Shown here in pieces: positions 20,950 through 32,308 of a DNA stretch of 64,000 nucleotides. The DNA is from Parasponia andersonii (Eukaryota > Streptophyta > Magnoliopsida > Rosales > Cannabaceae). The stretch lies in assembly GCA_002914805.1 (NCBI GenBank), contig JXTB01000590.1:6891-70890 (forward strand), written 5' to 3'. Below the pieces are notes generated by a model that was given only the letters and a program-made list of their open reading frames with translations, was not told the origin of the DNA and ran no database searches. How positions within the stretch are numbered: the stretch's first letter is position 1; the number at the start of each line of letters is the position of its first letter. Both the position numbers and the translations under genes were made by a program.

Positions 20950-21680
20950 TTTGAAAATGCTACGAGATAGCGAACGCTGAGAGTCGTGCGCACTGCCCAT
21001 GTTGCTGTGGCGGGGAGACCTGCACGACGGCCGCGTGGGTGGCAACCCTGCGTATTGGCCACGCGGGAGCAACCCTGCACGCTGGTCGTGTGGGTGGCAC
21101 CCCGTGCACTGGCCGCACAGGTGTCGGCCTGCTCCAGTGGCCACGCGAGCTTTGTCCCACTCCCGTGGCCGCACGGTTGGCACCCTATGTGCTAGCTGCA
21201 CAGGAGTCGGCCCACTTCTGTGGTTGCGCGGGCTTCTTCCCGCTCCTATGGTCGCTTCATCTCGTGCCATAGCTATGCCAATGTCGTGTGTGACCCATTG
21301 GCGTGCGAAATTAGTTCCGTACATGACCACGTGACATCCTCGAGGACCCGTCCTTTATGCCGTATGTAGGTATGACTACACGTCCGTATGCAACGATGTC
21401 TTGTCCCCATAGCTGCGCAACTTTGCCCCGCCTCCGTAGCCACATGCATGCCGTCTTGTACGCTTGTCATCGAAATCTATGCGAGCCCGTTGTCACTTGG
21501 TACTTGTCTCGAGTAAGGCTGCGTAGCGTTATGCGATCCCGTCAGCGCTCAAGATTGTCCCAAGCATGGCCGCATGACATCCTGAGGATCATCCTCGTTA
21601 TGGTTTTCCATTCGGACCTTATGCTTGTTCCGAACCATGCGGCAGTGTTCCGATCGGCATCCCGATGCCGTTGACGTCAG
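20950..21680. repeat. GC-rich degenerate tandem repeat in leader of E
   Basis: About 730 bp of strikingly GC-rich sequence within otherwise AT-rich DNA. The first 300 bp are built from loosely repeated units of about 28 bp with phrases such as GTGGCCGCACGG, TGGTCGTGTGGGTGGCA and CTGGCCGCACAGG. Open frames on both strands here are a by-product of base composition. There is no counterpart in F's leader. Whether it is a captured sequence or an expanded repeat is not clear. Confidence 0.7.
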
Positions 21681-21689
21681 ATTTTTTAT

Positions 21690-23050
21690 TTTAGATAATT
21701 TCCTATTTTAAATTTCCTTATTTAAATTTTGAATTAGAGATAAATTAGGAAATTTGAATTCGTTACCTTACCTAATTTTTGAAATTTAAATTTTGCTACC
21801 TAATATGATAGGATAAGATTTTATCAGAAAAATCCTATATTCTCTAATTTTGAAATTTAAATTAAGGATGAGATCCTTAGTTTATGGAAGGATTTAAATT
21901 AAGGATATGATCCTCAATTTAAATAAATTCAAATCAAGGATAAGATCACTTGATTTAAGGAAATTTAAATGACTATTTAAATATGGATAGGATCACATAT
22001 TTAAATACATTTGATTTTAAATTTAAATATGGATGAGATCCCACTATTTAAGGAAATCAATTTAAATAAATAGGGAAATAATTAACTACGAAAATTAAAA
22101 TTTTAAATTAAATAGATATAGATAAGATCTATATCTTAAACATATTTTAATTCAATTAAGATATAAAATTTTAAAATTAAGAGTTAATTCGAAATAAATT
22201 TAAAATTTTAATTTGGTATAATTTTTAATTAAATATTATGTGATAATGTTTAAAATTTTCAAATTCAAAATAGTTGGTTAGATATTTACTAAACTATTTA
22301 TGAGATAATTAGTTATNNNNNNNNNNTGGATAATATTATTATATTAATTATTTGATAATTAATTTATGATTTGAAATTCAAATGTTGAATTTAAATCAAG
22401 AGATAATCTAGAAGATTTAATGAGATTAAATTTTTAAAAGATTATCAAAATCAGTTATCTAATACTTAATTTAAAGATTTGAAATTCAAATGTTGAATTT
22501 AAATTTGGAAATAATCTAACAGATTAATGTGATTAAATCTTTTAGATAATCAATATTAATTATGTGATAATTAATTTGAGATTTGAAATTTAAAATTTAA
22601 ATTCAAATTAATAGATATTTGTAAAGATTTAATTTGATTAAATCATCTATATCTAATTTAAATCTTGTGAAGATTATAATTAGTAATATCTACATTATCC
22701 AATTTAAATTTAAATAGAAAATTTACATTTTATTTTAATGAGATTAAAATAATGATTTGAAAATTATGAGATAATTTCAAATTTGAAAATTCAAAAGTGG
22801 GAGATATTTTAATTATTAGATAATTAAATTTGTAATTCAAAATTTAAATTCAAAAGTTGAATTTGAATTTTGAAATATTGAAGGAGATTTAATTTGTATT
22901 AAATCTTTTAATTAAATAAATTAGATCTTGTGAAAATCTTAATTATTTAAACTTGAATATTATCTCTTACATTTATTATTTAATAATATCTTTTGTGAAA
23001 ATATTGTTCAATTATTAAATAATAATAAATGCTACAATGATTGATAATCA
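21690..23050. repeat. AT-rich repetitive leader of E, with assembly gap
   Basis: Roughly 1.3 kb of degenerate repeats built from phrases like AATTTAAATTAAGGATGAGATCC and GATAATCTAACAGATT variants, broken by a run of ten N at 22317-22326. There is no coding sequence. The gap probably reflects trouble assembling the repeats, so its size is unknown. Confidence 0.65.
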
Positions 23051-23365
23051 ATAACTTTTTTATTTTATTAAATTCTGCTAATACTTGATTATTATATGAA
23101 TAATGTTGCATGCATATTTTATATAGAGTATTTAATTACATGATCTTTGTAACATGTCATATGGGTTAGTAGAGCTACTCACATGCAAAATATGAACATG
23201 CTTACATAATTAATTTTAGGTTACTATGTAAGTTAGATAACTGGGTAAAATCATTAAATCCCTAATTGTAAAATATTGAATGGGAAAAGGTATGAGATAC
23301 CTACGGTCTCCATTGTTGGTTGGTTCATTATGTACTAAGATGAGCCTGGCCTCAGAATCTTGCTA

Positions 23366-23668
23366 ACTCCCGTAAGAGGGTTTTTGTCTGGGTTGTACTG
23401 GAAATGAATTTCTTAGGATAAGGTATTAGGTGGACTCTATGAGGCCGATCACCCATAGGAGACGGTCTTATATAGAAAGCTTAATTACTGAAACAATGGT
23501 TATACACTCAACTCGAAATATTGATATCCTCCCGTAAGAGTTCTTATTAGAGAGTAGAGGACTAAATTAAATGGCAGTTAGAAATATTGGATATGAGATA
23601 TTTGTCTTATTTTCTAAATAAAATTGTTTCAGTTTGACTTGCTAATTGCATGACTTCCCGTAGGAGGC
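23366..23668 (+). repeat. Repeated CCCGTAAGAG motifs in leader of E
   Basis: The motif CTCCCGTAAGAGG occurs at about 23367, as CACCCATAGGAGAC at 23450, CTCCCGTAAGAGTTC at 23528 and TTCCCGTAGGAGGCC at 23654, each followed by a short unique stretch. F's leader has a similar series (CTACCCTACGGCAGC near 51640, CATAAAACGGTAGC near 51733, CTATCCTACGACGAC near 51831). Conservation of a spaced motif just upstream of gag suggests an RNA signal; this is inference. Confidence 0.6.
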
Positions 23669-23831
23669 CTGTAATTAATGGAAAGTTGAATTACTATGAA
23701 TATTAGTGATAGTTCTAGGGATACTTCACTTGCATATTGTAGATTTTATTTTACATTATGTTAAATATTCAAAATATTTGTTGTATGATGTTTGCTATTA
23801 TATGGATTAATTTATTTTCATTCAAATAGAT

Positions 23832-25729
23832 ATGTCCTTAATTCCATTACCCACTGTACCCATACTCACATAACTTGTATGGTTAGACTATGTTATCTGG
23901 ATTAATGTAACCTAATTTTAGTGCTTATGGCTAATAAGTTATTAAGTTTTTACTCTTATATGTTTATCCACATTCATTGGTGAGACTAGTAAAAAAAAAT
24001 AAAGCATATATGTGGTGGGAGAATTTCTAAAAAATTCATTGATATTTGTTGACATACGATATCCAATATGTTACAGCATGAAATTCAAGGAATTCAAACC
24101 ACTATAATATTATGCTAAATCTCAGTGAGATTTCTAATGAACATCTTCACCAAGCTATAGTAGTTAAAGGTGAATTTTCTAATCCCTAGATAAAAAGAAA
24201 ATGTTTCCTATATAGCACTAAAGGATATTGAAAGAAAATTATTAGGGATACCTATACAATACTTAATTGGTAGGTAATAACAGTTTATTGTTCATTAATT
24301 TATCATTATGAATGATTATTAAAATTTTTTTGTTATGCTTACCTAATGTGACTGCTAATTGAATTCTTTCGAAAAGTTCAAAGAATTAAAAGTAGAAACC
24401 AAAAGGTAATTAGGAAAAGCATAATGACTCATTGATTGGATCGAAGTATTGAATACCTCTATAGAGAATTCTTAGGAATATCTCACAGACATTAAAACTT
24501 TTTAGCTATGATTAAGTTGTTGTTCAATTATTCATTATTATGCCCCTAAAGTAAGTTATTTCTTAAGGAGCTAGCTGATGTTATAGTCAGCCTATCTATG
24601 AAAGATAGATCAGAGTAAGTACCTAGGAAGGATAAATTACTAGAAGATCAATATATATCGGACCCTCATTGTAGTGGGAGGATTGTGAGACAATCTCGTA
24701 GATATTTAGAAATAGGAGAGTCCTATAATCTAGAATCTGATTACTTTATCTACTAAGAGGAAATAGATGATGTTGATATAGACCTTTGGCAAAAGGCAAT
24801 AGAATCCATATTAGAGTCTATGTACTCTAATAGAATCTCGGATCTTATAGATCCACCTGGAGGGGTAAAACCTTTTAGATATAATTAGTCTATAAGAGAA
24901 AAAGAGGAATAGATGGGAAAATAAATACTTTTAAGATAAGTTAGTTGCAAAAGGATTATATATAGAAAGAATGTCTATTCTGTTGCTATGATCAAGTCTA
25001 TTCATATACTCTTTTCCATAGTCCTATCTCTTGATTATGAGATATAGTAAATGGACGTCAAGATAGCTTTCCTGAATAGCAATCTTGATGAATATATCTA
25101 AAAGATTCAGCCAAAGGGATTCATTGAAAAAGGCCAAGAAAGTAAAGTTTGTGAAACTTTAGAGATCTAATTTATAGACTTAAGCATTTGTCTAGAATTT
25201 ATCGATTTAATCGATACATACACGAATCTTGTATCTATAAAAAATTCAGGGTAGCAAAGTGATTTTTCCGATTTATATATATTGATGATTTACTAATCAT
25301 TGGGAATGATATAGGATGACAATCATCAATAAGAATTTAGTTAGCACAATAGCATGATATTTATTATTCTGTTGGAATAGTAAGTTGTTACTATTCAATT
25401 CCAAAATTTGATCATAGAGTTATAGTCAAGTGTTTCTTTAAGTATCTTCAGAGAAATAGGAACTATATGCTTGTCTATCCTAGAGAAAGATCCAACTTAT
25501 GTAAGATATATTAATTCAGATGCTCGATCTGAAAATATACTCTAGCGGATCAACTTTTTGTTATGTGTTAATCCTAATAGCGAGATGCTATAGTGAGTAA
25601 GATAGCCTTAGCAGAAGAACTTTGCTGGTTCGTCTACCAAATCTTTAGCAATCAAAGTATTTGAGGATCACTTAGAAGGAATGAGACTATGTGATATATC
25701 ACATCTGCTTTAAAGAGCAAGTGGGAGAT
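23832..25729 (+). pseudogene. Decayed gag-pol of element E
   Basis: A gag start like that of F (ATG at 23832) is followed by short broken pieces. Integrase-like sequence is recognisable at about 24365-24480, because it parallels F at 53655-53760. The RT part includes MDVKIAFLN near 25050 and YIDDLLIIGND near 25275, where the copia YVDD has become YIDD. RNase H traces follow (FKYLQRNRNYMLVYP near 25435). Large deletions and many stops remove any function. The pol is shorter than usual (about 1.9 kb against 4 kb). Confidence 0.75.
25716..25729 (+). other. Polypurine tract of element E
   Basis: AGCAAGTGGGAGAT directly precedes the 3' LTR. The same tract appears before F's LTR3 (ACAAGTGGGAGAT) and, reversed, at 31612 in G. 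Confidence 0.85.
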
Positions 25730-27393
25730 TGTTGGGAATATGCCCTAGAAAACAGTTTCTTTGTTTGGCATTTTAAACAATGTTTATTGGATTTAAGTGT
25801 TATTTATTGTTATTAATAAATTCTATATTATGTCCCAATTATATACATGTGATGTTTATGTTTTCTATTATGCAAATGTCTAAAAGTTTCCATGACTAAT
25901 AATGAGTAATAAATAATTGTTCGTGTGAAGTGTTCACATGTAGGAGACTAAATTCTTTATTTCATTATGTTTAAATTAAAAATTCACATTCTGCAAATAA
26001 ATATAGAATACTTTATTTTACCATAGAATGTAGTGTTGTCTATTTCAACGGGATTGATGAAGTCTCCAATCATCGAATGTCTGACTTTAGACAGAAATAC
26101 TAGTGCGTTATAAGAAAGTTATAAGTGCATTGAGTTAGATTAAATGAAAATATAATTTGAGGTTAAGTATCGTAACTCAATGTTCTATCTTTCACTAATG
26201 TAGCACTATTGCAAGATTACCTTAATCCTAGTGATTGTCGGACTTGCTTTCATGAGTTTTATCTCTTTGACTTACTAAAGGACTAGTTCCGATTATATGG
26301 TTCGAACTCTAGTATCTTTGAAGATAAGATTTGTGAATTGACGGGAACGCTTTCATGATTTGGACACCATACATATAATGTCACTTTGAGTTTTTTCAAA
26401 GACTTGGATAATAAAAAATCAGGCGCCAGGTATTCACTTTGTTAATTTAACTATGTTTGTATGGGTAGTTACAAACACTGTAGTCAATTATTATCCATTA
26501 GATGAAAAATGGCAACTCAAAGGTAAATATGTACTAGCGAGGTAATACGGTAATTTCACCTCACTAGTACGACATTGCATCGGGGGTATATCTGCAGGTA
26601 TAGTATATGCTAAATGGATTAAGTTAATTAAAATGTTAATTAGCTTCACAGAAAATATATGACATTTAGTCTAAGAGTGCAATATTTAGCCTGTCATGGA
26701 GTGCCCCAATATTAATGGATAAGGCCCAATCATAATTAAGAATTAATTATGATTATGGGTAGTTGGCCCATTGGAGCTTAGATTATTTGAATCCATAAGG
26801 TCCCCTGTCTGGCTCACACATAGCCTAATAACTAATTGAATAGTTAGTTGAGCCCAATAAGCCCATTAGGTTTTACATCTCTGAAAATACTTAAGAGAAA
26901 AGTTCTCCTAAGTCACTCTAAAGGTTGCACACACCACTCATGCACAATAACTGTGCTTTTCATGTGACTGAGAGAAAAAGAGAGAGTGAGAGAGATGAGC
27001 CGCCGCGGGAGAAGTTCCGTGTTCGTTTATGGCCGCTAAGGGAGAGATACCCATGATCATAGACGTGCACTCAAGAAGAAGGAAGATCGTCTTCCGAATC
27101 GTTCACTCATCTCTCGTTGGGAATCAAGAAGGTGCCCACACACCGGATCATTCAACGGGCTCTAGAGAATAGATGGGAAGGATCAATGGTTGTGAAGCGC
27201 TTCCAGGTTTTATCTAAACCAAGATCCATGGATTTATTTATGTTAGATCAACGATCATACATTTTTTTTTTTGTAAAATTTCAAGAAAATTTTAAAATAC
27301 CTATTCCGCTGCGTTTTTGATTTTTTTACAAAACCGCGAAAATCGTTTTCGGTAAAATTGTTTTTGGAAATTTATTTTTCAGAATTTCCAGCA
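25730..27393 (+). repeat. Element E 3' LTR (1,664 bp)
   Basis: Starts TGTTGGGAATATGCCC and ends TTTCCAGCA. It is full-length compared with solo LTRs H (1,665 bp) and I (1,657 bp), so it serves as the family reference here. Short open frames in it, for example near 27117-27320, are not genes. Confidence 0.92.
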
Positions 27394-27947
27394 GCTCTTC
27401 CGCCGGGTGTTTAGCTATAATCTTGCCGAAGAATAGGTGAAAAAGCCGTTAAAACACGCGACTTCTCAGCTTGTTTCCTCGACTTTGGCTATGTGAGGTG
27501 GAACACTGGCTAATGGTGGGGCTTGATCAATTGGCTACAGTGGCCACAGGCAGGCACGACAGTAGTTAGGTGTGGTTTGTCAGTATAAGATTCGAAGGGT
27601 TTTGTTTATTTCAAGGTATCAGGGAAGAAGAGAGAAAAATATGGGGATTTAAACGAAATTTTAAAAACTATAGCACACGTGTCACATTATGAGTGGACAG
27701 ACACTATTCCACTTATTTATACTTTTATCATGTTTTCAAAAATTCTTTTCATTTGCACCCTTAATTAATTGCATTTTAGCCCCTATTTTAAAACTTTCTT
27801 CATATTTTTGCCGAAATGAACTTAGAACTACCTATGTCCAAGTTTGTTTCAGATATTTTAATTTTTAAATTCCGAAAATTCAAAATTACCATAGTGTCCT
27901 TTGCTTTAAATTGATAATTTTACCCTTTTAAAATTATGGTTCTTACA

Positions 27948-28175
27948 GTGTTCTTTAAGTCATTCATTTGTATCTAACTTGTTGCACATGAACATTAGAT
28001 ACAAAAGCAATTAATCATGTATATGACAAATTTCTCCATGGTTGTCACTCTCCAAGCCATTAGTTTGCATCCCGTCCTCCATTTTCTTTTCGTACATGTC
28101 TTGGCTGTAAGGTTTAGGGCTTCACCTCATGTTGGTCTGACTAGTGGCTCTCTTTAGGTTGCTCTTGTCGACGAT
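27948..28175. other. Short stretch between Tekay-like LTR and G
   Basis: About 230 bp, possibly part of element C gag on the minus strand (faint similarity to A at 11300-11350), with no open frame. I see nothing else in it. Confidence 0.35.
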
Positions 28176-29385
28176 TGTTGGAAAATTGATCTACTACATA
28201 AGATAAATATACATGCATGAAAACTATGAAAAACACATGAACGCAGCAAAAAAATTAACATATATAAATTTTAAAATTTTTAACATGAAAAAATATTTTT
28301 ATGAGCATAAAACGTACATATATCAAACACAGGATTATATATAACATAAATCAAATCTATGTGTATAAACCCTAGAGAAGAAATTAGGGTTTACCTCTCA
28401 TTGTATACTCCACCTTGATCTCCTTGGTGATAGTGATCAAATTTTTAATCCTAGATCTCCTTGTCTATACTCTTACTCTTGGTTATTGAGGGGAGTAGAC
28501 ACCAAGTTGAATCCTTCACTGGAGAACGATGAAAAACACCTTTTTGATCTTTTGGAACACTGAAATGTGAAATGAGAATGATAGGTTGCAGGAAAATTTT
28601 TTTCCCTCCCTTTCTCTCTTTCCCTCTATTTCACATGTAGCACTCTTAGAGTTACTGTACAGTTTTTTCCCTCATGCATCTTATATATATGAGACCCACA
28701 ACTTTTAATCCCAGCCTAACTAGGATTTAGCTTGTTCTCCAATTTGGGCTTTAGGTATATTTTTATAAATATATTCAATTTATGTAAATTATTTATAAAA
28801 TTACCAACATCTATGTAGAATCATTATTTTGCACAGTTTTATGAAGCTAATTTTACAAATACCACCAACCAGTTAATGAGCTTTGTTGAGGTAGATAAGG
28901 GACCTTATAGATCTAAATATTCTAAGCTCCAATAGTATGATAAATACATAAGAAGTCTTATTATGATATTCATATAAATACTACTAGTAAAAGGGATACT
29001 CCATTAAAAGCCCAATATTGCACTCTTAGATTAAATATCATGCCTTTTATAGAGATTTAATCAATTTACCTTAATTAACTAATCCATCTAGCATATTTTA
29101 TACCACATGTAAAATCCCTATGCAATACAATAGTTGGATATGCGAAACTATCGTAATGCCCTTCCAACACATATTTACCTTTAAGTTACAATCTTTCTAA
29201 TTTTACAATCTTTCTAATTTTATTTTCAATGGCCATTTAGACAAAATTATCAACCATTCACAAAGTGAATGCTATGATCTTGGATTTAATTATTCCATGA
29301 ATCTTGAAAGACCCTAAAGTGATATTAAAGTATAGTGTCCTTAACTATTTAGTGTCTCACCACTTCAAAAATCATAACTTCTAAT

Positions 29386-31050
29386 TATTAGGAATATGTC
29401 CTAGAAAGCAGTTTCTTTTGTAGTCATTTTAAATAATATTTATTGGATTTAAATATTATCTATTTGTAGTCAATAAATTCTATATTATGTCTCAATTATA
29501 TATATGTGATATTTATATTTTCTATTATACAAATATCTCAAAGTTTCTATGATTAATAATGAGTAATAAAGAATTGTTCATGCGAAGTGTTCATATGTGA
29601 GAGACTAAATTCTTTATTTCATTATGTCTAAGGAAAGAGTTCACTTTCTGCAAAAAAAGATGGAATACTTTATTTTACCATAGAATATAGTGTTGTCTAT
29701 TTCAATAGGATTGATGAAGGTTCCAATCATCGAAGTGTCTGACTTCGGATAGAAACACTAGTGTGTTATAAAAAAGTTATAAGTACATTGAACTAGACCA
29801 AATGAAAATAGAATTTAAGGTTACGTATCGTAACTCAATATTCTATCTTTCACTAATTTAATTCTATTGCAAGAATATTTTGATCCTAGTGATTTTCGGG
29901 CATGTTTTTATGATTTTTATCTTTTTGACTTATTAAAAGACTAGTTCCGATTATATGGTTTGAACTTCATTATCTTGAAAAATAAGATTTGTGAATTAAC
30001 GAGAACACCTTTCATAATTAGCATACTATGTATATAATGTCACTTTGAGTTTTTTTTAAGGACATTGATAATAAAAACTAGGCGCCAACTATTCACTTTG
30101 TGAGTTTGACTGTGTTTGAATGAGCAGTTACAAATACCACAATCAATTATTATCCATTAGATAAAAAATGTCAACTCAAAATTAAATATATATTAGAGAG
30201 GTAATTTGATAATTTCACTCCACTAGTACAATATTACATCGAGAGTATATCTGCAAGTATATTATATATCAAATGGAACAAGTTTATTAAAATATTAATT
30301 GGCTTCACAGAAATATATGATATTTAGTCTAAGAGCGCAATATTGGGCCTATAGTGGAGTGTCCCAATATTAATGGATAAGGCCTAGTCATAAATAAGAG
30401 TTAATTATGATTGTGGGTAGTTGACCTATTAGAGCTTAGACTACTTGGATCTATAGGGTCCCTTGTTTAGCTCACACATAGCCCAATAACTAATTGAATA
30501 ATCAGTTGAGTCCAATAAGCCTATTAATGTTTACATTTCTCTAATATTTAAGAAAAAAGTTCTCCTAAACCTCTATATAGTAGCCACACGTCTACTACAT
30601 GCAAAATAGGTATGCTTAATGTGATACAGAGAGAAAAGAAAGAGTGAGAGAGTTGAGCTACCACTGTAGAAATTCTGTATTCGTTTATGGCCATTAAGAG
30701 AGAGATGCCCATGGTCATAAATATGCATTCAAGGAGAAGGAAGATTGTCTTCCAGATCATCTGCTTATCTTTCGTTGGGAATCAATAAGGTGTCCATACC
30801 CTAGATCATTCAACGGATTCCAGAGAATAGACGGGACGGTTCAATGGTCGTGAAGTATTTTCAGGTATTATCTAAATCAAAATCCATAAATTAATTTATA
30901 TTAGATCAATGATCCTACGTTTATGTTTTATAAAGTTTCAAGAAAATTTTTAAAATATCAATTCTACTGAGTTCTTTATTTGTTTACAAAATTATAGAAA
31001 TAGTTTTCAGTAAAATCATTTTTTCAAATCAATTTTAGGAATTTCCAGCA
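29386..31050 (+). mobile_element. Element H: solo LTR of family E with intact target-site duplication
   Basis: A 1,665-bp copy of the E LTR (TATTAGGAATATGTCC...TTTCCAGCA) flanked by a perfect 5-bp CTAAT on both sides (29381-29385 and 31051-31055). No internal region is present, so it formed by recombination between the two LTRs of a full element. It lies inside G's LTR and is therefore younger than G. Confidence 0.93.
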
Positions 31051-31611
31051 CTAATATGCCTGAGTTCACCTATGATTTCACAATGACTAGTCTTTTAATA
31101 AATCAAAAGGCCACAACTTGTGAAAATAAGTTCAGTCAAATATTAAGGATTAAGATCTACATACTAAGAGCTAGTTTGTAGTAATACTACGAATTGAGTT
31201 ACGGTACTTCAATTCTTTATATTACATAGTCCAGTTCAGTACACATAACTTATTTATGTTATACTAGTATTTTTATCAAAAGTCATATACTTTAATAATT
31301 TAAGACACATCATTCCCGTTGAGATAGACAAAAACTATAACCTATAGTAAATAAAGTATTCGATTTTTCTTTACAGATTGTGAAGTAGTTAATTTAGATT
31401 TAAATAACGAAACAAGTCTCCCCATAATTAACACTTAATTATGTTTATTTTTTTTATATACAAATAAAGTCATGGAATCTTTTTTATATAAATAAACTAT
31501 TCAATTGAAACAGTTTAATCTAATAAATATCATAATTGCATATAAGAAAAAGTTGTTTACACTAAAAGGGTAAAATTAAAAATCTACTTTTTTAGGGCAA
31601 ATATCCCAATA

Positions 31612-31667
31612 ATCTCCTACTTGTCCAAAATGTAGTTACTCAAACTAACTTTCTAAAAGCCTATAAA
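31612..31667 (-). other. Residual internal sequence and polypurine tract of G
   Basis: On the minus strand a purine tract GGACAAGTAGGAGAT abuts the LTR. The remaining internal piece is only about 40 bp, then sequence from the other LTR starts. This marks the deletion joint. Confidence 0.65.
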
Positions 31668-32083
31668 TGAGTTATGATACTTCAATTTTTTGTATTATTA
31701 GGTCAAGTTCAATACACATAACTTATTTATATTCTACTAGTATTTCTATCAGAAGTCAAATACTTTAATGATTTGAGACACAACATTCCCATTGAGATAG
31801 ACAAACACTACAATGTATATTAAATAGAATGTTCCATCTTTATTTTCACATTGTGAAATAGTTAATTTAGACTTAGATAAAGAAACAAGTCACTCCATAA
31901 TTAATACCTAATCACGTTTATTTCTTTATATACAAACAAAGTCGTGGAATATTTTTCAGATAAATAAACTATTGAACTGAGACTATTTAGTGTATCAAAT
32001 ATCATAATTGTATATAAAAGAAAGTTGTTAATAATAAAAGGGTAAAAATTGTAAATTTGCCTATTATGGGAAATATCTCAACT

Positions 32084-32308
32084 TGCTTCTCTGCATCAAT
32101 CATTGAGATGGTCTCTGAGGTCCCTCCTATTGCGTAGCCTCTCAAAAGTACTCTTTTAGGCATTATCCTACTGGCGTGGTAGTCTTTCAGGTAGATCTTG
32201 GCTACAGGATAGTCGGCTTCAAAGATCTTCTTCATGCACAGTTTTAGATCTCACTCATCGTGCACCTACTTTAGTACATGTATTGCATTACTATATGCTA
32301 CCAACCTA
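32084..32308 (-). pseudogene. Unrecognised coding-like remnant between G and I
   Basis: A minus-strand open stretch includes KKIFEADYPVAKIYLKDYHA and RVLLRGYAIGGTSETISMID. I do not recognise the family. It sits where element C internal sequence would be expected, so it could be part of C or of another mobile element. It has stops upstream and is cut by I. Confidence 0.35.

Larger units (their letters stand above)
19670..27393 (+). mobile_element. Element E: Ty1/copia LTR retrotransposon
   Basis: Plus-strand order: 5' LTR 19670-20579, tRNA-iMet-type primer site 20581, a long leader, decayed gag-pol 23832-25729, polypurine tract and 3' LTR 25730-27393. Flanking GCTCC (19665-19669) and GCTCT (27394-27398) form a 5-bp target-site duplication with one change. 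Pol order (integrase before RT before RNase H) shows copia. Pol resembles that of F, so E and F are related families. It lies inside the Tekay-like solo LTR. Confidence 0.9.
17844..27947 (-). mobile_element. Solo LTR of Tekay/Del-like chromovirus type, interrupted by copia E
   Basis: The left part (17844-19669) starts TGTGACGACCCAAGGCC and the right part (27394-27947) ends GGTTCTTACA. On the minus strand this reads TGTAAGAACC...GGGTCGTCACA, the usual form of large plant Del/Tekay LTR ends. Together the two parts make about 2.4 kb with no coding sequence, and I see no second LTR or internal region, so it is best read as a solo LTR. Flanks GCATA and GTGTT are not a convincing target-site duplication. 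It interrupts element C gag. Confidence 0.6.
28176..32083 (-). mobile_element. Element G: reverse-oriented copia deletion derivative
   Basis: Plus-strand start TGTTGGAAAATTG at 28176 is the 3' end of an LTR read on the minus strand. The LTR continues to 29385, is interrupted by solo LTR H, resumes at 31051 and ends at 31611 with ATATCCCAATA, the reversed TATTGGGATAT start. A reversed polypurine tract (ATCTCCTACTTGTCC) follows at 31612-31626. From about 31668 to 32083 a second copy of the LTR's U3 end follows, diverged from 31195-31611. So only a 3' LTR, about 55 bp of internal DNA and a piece of the 5' LTR remain. It is a distant relative of family E, judging by shared LTR phrases. Confidence 0.75.

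Noticed and set aside
21039..21334. Overlapping open frames in all directions in the GC-rich block
   Set aside because: They follow from GC-rich tandem repeats with few stops, share no known motif, and lie in the leader of a decayed element.
27117..27320. 67-codon plus-strand frame in E's 3' LTR
   Set aside because: It is within the LTR and not kept open in the 5' LTR, H or I.
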